Source: Azospirillum lipoferum 4B (lineage in GTDB: Bacteria; Pseudomonadota; Alphaproteobacteria; Azospirillales; Azospirillaceae). From it: DNA of 64,000 nt. Of the stretch, positions 41,662-49,173 are shown piece after piece. The stretch spans positions 186,001-250,000 of the forward strand of contig NC_016623.1 of the NCBI RefSeq assembly GCF_000283655.1, in the 5' to 3' direction. Made by a program: the position numbers and the translations under genes. The notes beneath the pieces were generated by a model. That model worked only from the letters and a program-made list of their open reading frames with translations, ran no database searches and was not told where the DNA came from. The first letter of the stretch is position 1; every line of letters begins with the position of its first letter.

Positions 41662-42513
41662 TCACACCATCGAATCCAGCTCCTGCCGCCGGGAGTCCGA
41701 CAGGCCTAGGCGGGCGGCGAGGTAGGCCAGATACTGGCGGTCGACCTCGCTGCCGCCGCGCACCGCCAGTTCGGAGGCGAGATAGACCTGCTCCGCCGTG
41801 TCGGGATCGCGCACTTCGCGGACGATGTCGTCCATCGGGCGCGGCGACCGCAACTCCGCCTCGACGATCCGCCGGTCTTCCAGATCGGCCTGGGCGGCAT
41901 CCAGGCTGTCGAGGATGCGGCGCTGCTCGTCGGGCGAAATCCGGCCGTCCGCATTCGCCGCGGCGATCATGGCGCGGATCAGCAGAAGCGCCTTCGCATC
42001 GCCCAGATCGGGTTCCGGCGTGCCGCCGCGCAGCACCCCGGCCAAACGGTCGCCAAGGCCGCCCGCCGCACCGCCGCCCATGACGCTGCCGCCCATGGAA
42101 CCGCCTCCCCTAGCGCCGCCAAACACGCCGCCGAGGCCCAACCGGTCGAGGATGCCGCCCAGCGGACCGCTGGAGGCGGGGGGAGGCGGCCGCGATCCGG
42201 AGGGAGCCGGCTTCTGGCTGTCCTGATAGGCGCGGTAGGCGAGATAAGCCAGCGAGGCGAGCCCCGCCTTCTGAAGCAGCCCCGAACCATGTCCGCCCGC
42301 CAATCCGCCGGCAAGCCCGCCCAACCCGGCGGCCGGAGCGTGGGAATATCCATGCGGACCGCCATAGCCGTGGCCGTAGAAGTGCTTCTTTTTCTTCTTG
42401 CCCTTCTTGCCGAGGAGCAGGGGCATTGCAGCGGCAAAGGCCGGCCCCCGGCCCGTGCGGCCGGCAAGCCCATTGGCCAGGATGACGCCGAGGACTTTGC
42501 TCAGGTTGCTCAT
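41662..42513 (-). CDS. DUF533 (YebE-like) protein with TerB-like domain
   Basis: A 283-residue protein. The C-terminal ~110 residues form the TerB-like domain of DUF533: ALLLIRAMIAAANADGRISPDEQRRIL, then YLASELAVRGGSEVDRQYLAYLA. The N-terminal half is low-complexity, with a lysine run (GKKGKKKKKHFYGHGYGG) and glycine-rich segments, and a possible weak membrane segment (GLLQKAGLASLAYLAYRAY). E. coli YebE is envelope-stress induced; function is unknown. Neighbouring genes also belong to stress-linked families. Confidence 0.85.
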   Translation of the reverse strand: MSNLSKVLGVILANGLAGRTGRGPAFAAAMPLLLGKKGKKKKKHFYGHGYGGPHGYSHAPAAGLGGLAGGLAGGHGSGLLQKAGLASLAYLAYRAYQDSQKPAPSGSRPPPPASSGPLGGILDRLGLGGVFGGARGGGSMGGSVMGGGAAGGLGDRLAGVLRGGTPEPDLGDAKALLLIRAMIAAANADGRISPDEQRRILDSLDAAQADLEDRRIVEAELRSPRPMDDIVREVRDPDTAEQVYLASELAVRGGSEVDRQYLAYLAARLGLSDSRRQELDSMV

Positions 42514-42691
42514 CGTTCCCTTCCTCGTTGGGGTTCAAGGGCTGACGCGGGAAAGACCAAGCCCGGCCAAGACCGGGAGCCCTGGCCGGAAGCCCCGGCC
42601 GGGAGCCGTAGACATGGGGTCGTTCCAGGCCATTGAAACCCGCCGCCTCTCAAGATTGATGAGTCGCTCCGGCCAGGGCGGCCCGCCCCGA

Positions 42692-44011
42692 TCATCGACC
42701 AGGGCGGGGACCAGGGCGGGCGGTCAGACGTTCGCGGGCGTTGCGGCAGCGGCCGAGCAGCGCTTCGCGGTCACGGTCGAGGAAATCGCCGCGCTTTCCC
42801 TCCTCCTCGATCAGGGCGATCTGATCCAGCAAAGGCCGCAGCCGTGCTTCGTCGCAAGCGTAGGGCGCAAGGGTCGCGAGGACATCCGCCACCCGGATCA
42901 GCACGGCCGGCATTCCGGCTCCCGCCTGACGGATCTGGTCGAAGGCGGCGCGCACCAGACCGTCATGGTCCATCACGTCGCGGACGACCCGCAACCGCTG
43001 CCGGCCGTCGCGGAGCAGCGCGGCCTCCAGCGGCCGGTCGAAGATGCGCGACAGGGCGGAGGACAGCATGTCGATCACGGTCAGGCCCGTATAGACGTCG
43101 TTGATCCCCGGCGACAGGGCGCGCAGCGCCATCTCCACCAGCTGGCGGATGCCATATTCCAGGTCCTGCGTCGGTGTCCGTTCCGTCCCGATGATGAAGG
43201 CCTTCTCCAAATCCCGGCGCAACGCGTCGCTGCAGGCCTCGGGCGGGTGCACCGCGAGATGGCATCCGCGCGCAAGCACGAAATGCCCGGGCCGCACGTC
43301 GAGCCAGATGACCGCATCGGCGTCGCAGGCGATGCGCACCATCTCGTCGAAATCGACCGCCTGGATGTATCCGTCGCGCCCGAGCCCGATCCGCGCCGCA
43401 TCGGCCGGCGCCGGCGGCGGCGTCTCCGGCGTCCCCTCCTTCGGCAGCAGCAGATCGATGGAGTCCCGCAGCTGGTGGGAAACGGTGCGCACGGCGTTGT
43501 CGTACATGATCGACCGCGCCAGCTTGTGAACGTAGAACAGCAGGACGAACAGGCACAGCGCCGACAGGGCCGTGCCGACGCTGATCGCGAAATGGGGAAT
43601 CGCGTTGTCGGAGGGGGCGCCGATGCTGCGGAAAACCACCAGCAGGTAGAGGATCGTCGCGACGAACAATCCCAGCACCGTCTGGGTCTGGGGATCGCCG
43701 ATGAAGTTCCGCACCAGCCGCGGACCCAGCTGTCCGGCGGCCAGGGTCAGCACCACGACGGTGATGGAGACCACCAGCGACGTCATGGTGATGATGCCGG
43801 ACAGCAGGGCGCCCAGCAGCTGGCGCGCGCTTTCGGGATCGCCGCTGTAGATCAGCCACAGCTCCGCCGCCCCATCGGGCAGCATCTCGCCTTCGGTGAC
43901 GAGAAGCACGGCCAGCGCCGCTGCCGCGATGCTCATCAGCAGCGGCACGAACCAAAGGCTTTCGCGCAGGAACATCCAGTAGTAGCGCAGGCGGCCCGTC
44001 AATCTAATCAC
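42692..44011 (-). CDS. DUF2254 family membrane protein
   Basis: A 439-residue protein with about four N-terminal membrane helices (FLRESLWFVPLLMSIAAAAL, SGIITMTSLVVSITVVVLTL, VLGLFVATILYLLVVF, SVGTALSALCLFVLLFYV) and a cytoplasmic C-terminal domain that includes EYGIRQLVEMALRALSPGINDVYTGL, a hallmark of DUF2254. Function is unknown. The GTG at 44011 shares bases with the stop of an upstream Do-protease-like fragment (GTGA overlap), implying translational coupling. The ATG at TTC-adjacent position ~43976 is an alternative start. Confidence 0.88.
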   Translation of the reverse strand: MIRLTGRLRYYWMFLRESLWFVPLLMSIAAAALAVLLVTEGEMLPDGAAELWLIYSGDPESARQLLGALLSGIITMTSLVVSITVVVLTLAAGQLGPRLVRNFIGDPQTQTVLGLFVATILYLLVVFRSIGAPSDNAIPHFAISVGTALSALCLFVLLFYVHKLARSIMYDNAVRTVSHQLRDSIDLLLPKEGTPETPPPAPADAARIGLGRDGYIQAVDFDEMVRIACDADAVIWLDVRPGHFVLARGCHLAVHPPEACSDALRRDLEKAFIIGTERTPTQDLEYGIRQLVEMALRALSPGINDVYTGLTVIDMLSSALSRIFDRPLEAALLRDGRQRLRVVRDVMDHDGLVRAAFDQIRQAGAGMPAVLIRVADVLATLAPYACDEARLRPLLDQIALIEEEGKRGDFLDRDREALLGRCRNARERLTARPGPRPGR

Positions 44012-44202
44012 CCCAGCGGCAGCGGAAGGAGCAGCGACTGGCCATCCCGCCGCCACAGAAGGATAACACGGTCCTTCCCGGCCTTGCGCGCCTGCTCGAC
44101 GACAGTTGCCACGTCGCCGGGATTGGCCGCCACCGGAAGCCAATCCAGCGGGGGCCGGCATCCTGGTCGATTGGCCGGAGTCGATCGGGGAATGCAGACC
44201 AC
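44008..44202 (-). pseudogene. Do/HtrA protease C-terminal (PDZ) fragment
   Basis: The frame ends NPGDVATVVEQARKAGKDRVILLWRRDGQSLLLPLPLG, split as NPGDVATVVEQARKAG and DRVILLWRRDGQSLLLPLPLG, which has the look of the tail of the second PDZ domain of Do-family periplasmic proteases (their ends read PADVARxVEEARKAGRKSVLLLVQRxGxxRFVALPL). The protease and first PDZ domains are missing; at most 64 residues remain. The stop overlaps the start of the DUF2254 gene in a GTGA arrangement, suggesting this piece was once a full gene in the same operon. It may be dead or may persist as a leader ORF. Confidence 0.55.
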
Positions 44203-44282
44203 GGCAGCCTCTCTCTGCGGACATGCGGAAAGGGCGGGGAGACGCCTGTCCCCCCGCGCTTCACGGCTGGGCGAACGGCGCC

Positions 44283-44714
44283 TTACTGCTTGGTGGTGCC
44301 GCTGCCCGAACCGGCGCTGCCGGATCCGCTGTTGCCGGTGGTGGAGGCGCCGGACTGGCCGCCGGATGCCGCATTTCCGGATGCCGAATTTCCGGATGTG
44401 GCGCCGCCGGAGCCGGACGAGGAGCTGCCCGACATCTGCGACGGCGGATTGACGGTCATGAACACCTGGTTGCCGTCCTGGGTCTGAGCCTGGACCAGAT
44501 AGGCGGCGTCGATGACCGTCACATTCTTGAAGCCGGCCTGCTCCAGCTGCTTGCGGAGCTTGTCCTGGGTCATCGCCTGAATCTGCGAATGGGATTGGGT
44601 GGCCGAGGATCCGCTCTTCTGGCCGCTCTGCTGACCGGAGGACGACTGCGCCAGGGCCGGGGTGCCGGCGGCCAGGGCGAGGCCGATGACGGGAATGAAC
44701 ATTGCGATACGCAT
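44283..44714 (-). CDS. Exported protein with Ser/Gly-rich tail
   Basis: A 143-residue protein with a signal peptide (MRIAMFIPVIGLALAAGTPALA), a small central domain (DKLRKQLEQAGFKNVTVIDA, AYLVQAQTQDGNQVFMTVN) resembling short PepSY-like or periplasmic binding modules, and a ~55-residue low-complexity tail of SGS/SGN repeats. The ATG at 44714 has AAAAGGA six bases upstream. The central motif is found in small periplasmic proteins of rhizobia and relatives, function unknown. The tail may be flexible linker or surface-exposed. Confidence 0.78.
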   Translation of the reverse strand: MRIAMFIPVIGLALAAGTPALAQSSSGQQSGQKSGSSATQSHSQIQAMTQDKLRKQLEQAGFKNVTVIDAAYLVQAQTQDGNQVFMTVNPPSQMSGSSSSGSGGATSGNSASGNAASGGQSGASTTGNSGSGSAGSGSGTTKQ

Positions 44715-44850
44715 GGCATGTCCTTTTCTGTTTGCGTTTCCTGCAGGGCGTGCCTGCGCTGAATCAACTCCGCCCGACGGATCTGCTCTCGCCGGCGGTT
44801 CATGCGCATCGGTGGTGGGCTTGCCTGCTTTTGCGGCGGAACCGTACCCC

Positions 44851-44876
44851 GGAACTCCCGGCCGCAAGCAGCGGTT
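44851..44876 (+). promoter_or_regulatory. Possible EcfG-type promoter of the DUF421 gene
   Basis: GGAAC (44851-44855), 17 bases, GGTT (44873-44876): one base from the EcfG consensus GGAAC-N16/17-CGTT. RNA would start ~20 bases before the ATG at 44905. Confidence 0.4.
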
Positions 44877-44904
44877 GGCGAGCCAAAGGATGAAAGGAAG
44901 CGGG

Positions 44905-45423
44905 ATGTTCTTCGACAGTTGGACCGGTCTGGGCCGGGTGCTGGTGGTCGGCGTGCTCGCCTATGCCGCACTGGTGCTGCTGCTGCGGGTGTCCGGCAAG
45001 CGGACCCTGACCAAGATGAACGCCTTCGATCTGGTGGTGACGGTGGCGCTCGGCTCGACGCTCGCCACCGTGCTGCTCAGCAAGTCGGTGGCGCTGGCCG
45101 AAGGGGTGCTGGCGCTGGTTCTGCTGATCCTGCTGCAATACGCCATCACCTGGGCGTCCGTCCGCTCGCCCCGCTTCCAGGCGTTCATCAAGGCTCAGCC
45201 GACATTGCTCGTCTACCGGGGCGAGTTCCTGCCGGGCGCCCTGAAACAGCAGCGCGTCACGCGGGAGGAGGTGATGGCCGTCCTGCGTGCCCAGGGGCGC
45301 AGGCAGTTGAACGGCGTGCTGGCCGTCGTGCTGGAGACCGACGGCTCCTTCAGCGTCGTGCCGGGAGGGGAAGGAGGGACCGATCCCGATCCGCCCACGC
45401 TCGAAGCGGTCGGCCGCCTTTGA
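44905..45423 (+). CDS. DUF421 (YetF/YcaP-like) membrane protein
   Basis: A 172-residue inner-membrane protein of the DUF421 family. It has three N-terminal helices (VLVVGVLAYAALVLLLRVSGKRTL, VTVALGSTLATVLLSKSV, LVLLILLQYAITWASVRS) and a cytoplasmic C-terminal domain (QPTLLVYRGEFLPGALKQQR). RVSGKRTLTKMNAFDLVVTVALG is the family signature. In Bacillus, YetF-like proteins belong to the sporulation or stress regulon; function is unknown. The ATG at 44905 has AAAGGA six bases upstream, better than the ATG at 44890. It lies divergent from the exported Ser/Gly-rich protein. Confidence 0.88.
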   Translation: MFFDSWTGLGRVLVVGVLAYAALVLLLRVSGKRTLTKMNAFDLVVTVALGSTLATVLLSKSVALAEGVLALVLLILLQYAITWASVRSPRFQAFIKAQPTLLVYRGEFLPGALKQQRVTREEVMAVLRAQGRRQLNGVLAVVLETDGSFSVVPGGEGGTDPDPPTLEAVGRL

Positions 45424-45545
45424 TCGGCCGGTGCTTCAGCCGGCCGGCTCCGGCATTGGGATCGGCCCGTCCGGTCGCCGGGCCATGTGATCGCGGCTTC
45501 GTCGTGGTTCCTGGAACCGATTGCCGAATTCGCAAAAGATCCGTG

Positions 45546-45570
45546 GGAACCGAAGCTGCGCCGTCGGGTT
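45546..45570 (+). promoter_or_regulatory. Possible EcfG-type promoter of the small lipoprotein gene
   Basis: GGAAC (45546-45550), 16 bases, GGTT (45567-45570), again one base from the EcfG consensus. RNA would start about 90 bases before the ATG at 45668. Confidence 0.4.
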
Positions 45571-45667
45571 GTCGTGATCAGGCCCTACAGTCAAATCCGG
45601 AACGGACGTGATGTTCCGGTCCTGCTGGGGGGGAGAAATCCTCAAAATCACTGAATGGAGTGACCTG

Positions 45668-45982
45668 ATGCGACACGCCCTCATCCTGGCGACCGCTTCC
45701 TTGACCATGATCCTCGCCGGTTGCGCTTCCGACTCCAGCAGCGGCTATGGCACCTCCGGCAGTTCGGGCGTGAACGAACAGGTGATATCGCCCAACTCCA
45801 GCGGCATGGGCCAGAGCATGACGAGGGAATCGCTGAACAATCCCGACCGGGCCGGCTCCGGTGCCAGCGGTTCGGCACCCGAAGACAACGAGACCATCTC
45901 GCCGAACCGAAGCGGCATGGGCGAGGGCATGACGCGCCGTTCACTGCCCAACACGGCCGGTTCGTCCTCCTCGTCCTGGTAA
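45668..45982 (+). CDS. Small lipoprotein with tandem ISPNxSGMG repeats
   Basis: A 104-residue lipoprotein: signal peptide ALILATASLTMILAGC with the lipobox cysteine at about residue 18. The mature part contains two near-copies of a ~25-residue unit, ISPNSSGMGQSMTRESLNN and ISPNRSGMGEGMTRRSLPN, separated by a Gly/Ser/Asp-rich linker. The ATG at 45668 has GGAG seven bases upstream. No family recognised; the repeats suggest an interaction or surface role. A possible EcfG-type promoter lies upstream. Confidence 0.8.
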   Translation: MRHALILATASLTMILAGCASDSSSGYGTSGSSGVNEQVISPNSSGMGQSMTRESLNNPDRAGSGASGSAPEDNETISPNRSGMGEGMTRRSLPNTAGSSSSSW

Positions 45983-46239
45983 GGCCACGACCCGTCGGAG
46001 TTCGATGAAGCATCGCCTCCGCGGCACCACGGGGGCGATCCTTCATCGACGATTGCCCGCGGGCAACAGCCTGGCAACAGCAAGGGGAGCACCACTGCCG
46101 CCCCGGATGTCGGGAACCGACGCTTGCCGCCGCCTTCCGCGGCCCGGCGCGACAGGACAGGCACAGCACTGTTGGAGGGGGAGCAGATGACGACAGCATC
46201 CTCCCTTAGCGGCATCACTCCCACAGGTCCGGTTCCGAC

Positions 46240-47268
46240 GTGCCCCTCGACGGTCTCCCTCTTCTCGCCAACCTCGCAATCTTCGCCGCCGCCGCCGCTC
46301 TGGTCTGGGTCGCCGGAACGCGCCTTGCGGTCTATGTGGACGGCATCGCGCAGGCGACGGGAGCGGGTCAGGCCTTCATCGGCATGCTGCTGCTCGGCGG
46401 CATCACCTCGCTGCCCGAGATCGCGACGGTGACGACCGCATCCTGGACCGGCAGCCCATCGCTCGCGGTCAACAATCTGATCGGGAGCGCAGCCGGCAAC
46501 GTGCTTCTGCTCGCCGTGGCGGACGTTGTGCTTGGCCGGGACGCCCTGACCTCGGTCGTCGCGAAGCCTTCGACCCTGTTGCAGGGAACGCTGGGCATGA
46601 TGCTGCTTTGCATGGTCGCCGCGGCACTGGTCGCCGGCGACATCGCGGTTGCCGGAGTGGGGGTGTGGACGACGGCCCTGCTGGGCGGCTGCGTCGCAGC
46701 GCTCTGGCTGTCCTCGAACTACGAACGCCGCCATGTCTGGGAAGCGGTCGGAGGGCGGGCCGACGAAGGCGGCAAACTCCCCGGCGCGGAACAGCCGCTG
46801 CGGACGCTGGCGCTGAAGACGACGGCAGTGGCTGCGATCATCCTGATGGCGGGATTCGTGCTGTCGCAGGCTGGTGACGCCATCGCCAAACAGAGCGGGC
46901 TGGGAGTGGGGCTGGTCGGCTTCGTGCTGCTCGCCTTCGCCACCTCGCTGCCGGAGCTGAGTTCCATCGTCTCGGCGCTCCGCATCCGCCGCTATGAAAT
47001 GGCGGTCGGCGACATCTTCGGCACCAACCTTTTCAACATCGCGCTGCTTTTCCTGGCCGACCTCACCTATTCCGGCGGGCCGGTCCTGTCCGAAGGCGGA
47101 ACCTTCGAAGCGGTGGCGGCACTGTTGGCCAGCCTGCTGACCGGCCTCTTCATCATCGGTCTGCTGGAACGGCAGGACCGAACCATTCTGCGGATGGGGT
47201 ACGATTCGCTTGCGGCGATCATCCTCTACGCCCTGGGCCTTGTGGTTCTCTATCCCTTTGCACAATGA
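46240..47268 (+). CDS. Calcium/cation antiporter (CaCA family)
   Basis: A 342-residue membrane antiporter of the sodium/calcium exchanger superfamily. The two alpha-repeats that form the ion site are visible: GMLLLGGITSLPEIATVTT with NNLIGSAAGNVLLL, and LAFATSLPELSSIVSALRI with AVGDIFGTNLFNIALLF. About ten hydrophobic segments occur. The start is the GTG at 46240, which fits the family but has a weak ribosome site; a strong site (GGAGGGGGAG) instead precedes the ATG at 46187, which is in another frame (see findings). Export of Ca2+ or another divalent cation is likely. Confidence 0.9.
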   Translation: MPLDGLPLLANLAIFAAAAALVWVAGTRLAVYVDGIAQATGAGQAFIGMLLLGGITSLPEIATVTTASWTGSPSLAVNNLIGSAAGNVLLLAVADVVLGRDALTSVVAKPSTLLQGTLGMMLLCMVAAALVAGDIAVAGVGVWTTALLGGCVAALWLSSNYERRHVWEAVGGRADEGGKLPGAEQPLRTLALKTTAVAAIILMAGFVLSQAGDAIAKQSGLGVGLVGFVLLAFATSLPELSSIVSALRIRRYEMAVGDIFGTNLFNIALLFLADLTYSGGPVLSEGGTFEAVAALLASLLTGLFIIGLLERQDRTILRMGYDSLAAIILYALGLVVLYPFAQ

Positions 47269-47422
47269 AGGCAAATCCGTGCCGCTGCGGAATGGGCCGG
47301 CTCGCCCGACAAGCGGCGCATCCCCGAACCGATGACGCCGCCATTGCCGCGTGACTCAGCACAGACGGACTTCGGGAAAACCGGAGCGGTTCACCCCCGT
47401 GTTGGATCGAAATCGCGGAGAT

Positions 47423-49135
47423 TCAGAACCGCGTCGACAGGGTAAAGAAAACGCGCGGAGCGCGGTCCTGCGTGCTGAAGGGCGTGGTGATGAAGGGCTT
47501 CGCAGCCTCCACGCTGCCGTCGACCCGCCGGAACACACCGAAACGCAGTCCGACACCGGCCGAGGCGAGGGAGCGGCGGCCATGGCGCGTGCCGCCTTCA
47601 TAATTGTAGACCGCGCCATAGTCGCCGAAACCATAGGCGACGGCGTAATCCAACCCCTCCTCCTGCACCGGCAGGATGTATTGCAGCTCCGCCCGGCCGG
47701 CGAAGCCGTTGTCTCCGGTGAGTTCCGACGGATCGAAGGCGCGACCATACTGCTTGCCGCCCAGGCCGTACTCCTCCGACGACAACAGCTGGTCGGGACT
47801 GTATTGCGCTTCGCCGGACAGAGCCAGGATCAGCGAGTCGGTCAGCGGCTGGTTGCGCTGGGCCGAGACCAGCAGCTTGCGGAAATCGCTACGCCCGCCG
47901 CTGCGGGTCAGGTTGGCACTGCCGGAGGAGGTGGAGTTCAGGATGTCCAGCCCCTTGGACAGCTCCGCCGTCAGCAGGTTCGTGCCGCCCCACTCGTCGG
48001 CGAAGTCGTAGGAGACATTGGCGGCGACGATGCGCAGACGGTCCTGTGAAAGCTTGTCGCCCAACACATCGGTGCGGCTGTCGCGGATGGTGAAGCTGAC
48101 GCCGGCCCGCAGTGTCTCCGCCCGGCTGCGGATGAAGGGATGCGCCACCGCGATACGGGCGGAACTGGTCAGGCTGTAAAGCTCCAGCGGACGCACGCTG
48201 TCGCCCGGCTCCGACCAGGAGCGGCGGGCGCCATATTCGACGGTCGTGCCTTCGGCATCCACCGGCACCAGCTGGCTGACGTCGAAGAAGCGCAACTCGC
48301 GAACCTGCGGGGTAACGATGCCCTGAGCGGTGGTGCGCTCGAACAGGCCGAGCTGGTCCTCGACGCTGGCGACACCGGTCAATTGCATCGGCCCGACCGA
48401 ACGGGTGCCGCGGTTGTCGAGCGACAGCAGGCCGTTGAACGGCGTCCGCTCCAGAGCCAGTGTCAGGCGGGAGGCGCCGGGGGTGTCGGGTGAGGCTTCC
48501 AGCACCGTCTTCACCGCCACGCCGGGCAGATCGTCGGCCAGCAGGACGTAGCGTTCCATATCGGCCATGCGCAGCGGGCGGGATGCCTTGATCTTCTCCC
48601 CCATCCGCCGCAGCAGGTCCAGCCGGTCGGCCGCCTCGCCCTGGACGACCACGTCGCTGACATAGCCCTCCACCACCTGCAGGCGGACGATGCCGTCGCG
48701 GATGCGCTGGGCCGGCACCACGGCCTGCGACAGCACATAGCCGTCGTTGCGATAGCGCGCGGTGATCGCGTCGCGGATGGCGTAGAGGTCGACCAGCGTC
48801 ACCGGCTTGCCCAGCCTGTCGCGCCACAGGGCGGACAGGCTGCCGGTGTCATAGACGCTGTTGCCGTCGATGCGGATCTCGTTCAGCGTCAACGTGATGC
48901 GTTCGGCGTCGCGGGGCGGTGGAGCCTTCTCCGGCTCCGGCATCTCGATTTCCGGGACGGATTGCGGCACTGCCGGACGCTCGAAGCGCTGCTCCAGCCG
49001 GTTGGGATCGAGCGAGGGCGGCAGCACCGGGGGGACCGACTGCGCCAGCACCGGCAGCGTAACGGCTACACTCGCCAACAGCAGGGCGGAGAGGCGGGCG
49101 AGGCGCAGGGCGGAACACGGAGCAGAACGGGGCAT
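47423..49135 (-). CDS. ShlB/FhaC-type two-partner-secretion outer-membrane transporter
   Basis: A 570-residue TpsB-like transporter. A signal peptide (LARLSALLLASVAVTLPVLA) is followed by a Pro-rich linker, POTRA_2-type domains (RITLTLNEIRIDGNSVYDTG; VVEGYVSDVVVQGEAADRL) and a C-terminal ShlB beta-barrel ending in phenylalanine (RAPRVFFTLSTRF), as in outer-membrane proteins. The VRLQVVEGYV motif is typical. TpsB proteins export a specific large TpsA exoprotein, but no TpsA gene is near. It is last in an operon with a CHASE2 cyclase 38 bases upstream. Cargo unknown. Confidence 0.88.
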   Translation of the reverse strand: MPRSAPCSALRLARLSALLLASVAVTLPVLAQSVPPVLPPSLDPNRLEQRFERPAVPQSVPEIEMPEPEKAPPPRDAERITLTLNEIRIDGNSVYDTGSLSALWRDRLGKPVTLVDLYAIRDAITARYRNDGYVLSQAVVPAQRIRDGIVRLQVVEGYVSDVVVQGEAADRLDLLRRMGEKIKASRPLRMADMERYVLLADDLPGVAVKTVLEASPDTPGASRLTLALERTPFNGLLSLDNRGTRSVGPMQLTGVASVEDQLGLFERTTAQGIVTPQVRELRFFDVSQLVPVDAEGTTVEYGARRSWSEPGDSVRPLELYSLTSSARIAVAHPFIRSRAETLRAGVSFTIRDSRTDVLGDKLSQDRLRIVAANVSYDFADEWGGTNLLTAELSKGLDILNSTSSGSANLTRSGGRSDFRKLLVSAQRNQPLTDSLILALSGEAQYSPDQLLSSEEYGLGGKQYGRAFDPSELTGDNGFAGRAELQYILPVQEEGLDYAVAYGFGDYGAVYNYEGGTRHGRRSLASAGVGLRFGVFRRVDGSVEAAKPFITTPFSTQDRAPRVFFTLSTRF

Positions 49136-49173
49136 GACGGGGATCGCGGTCCTAAGGGGGAGCTGCTGGAGGG

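Noticed and set aside
46082-46160. Possible yybP-ykoY manganese riboswitch before the cation antiporter (AAGGGGAG)
   Set aside because: Only the GGGGAG half is present; the conserved 3' strand and loop sequences were not found.
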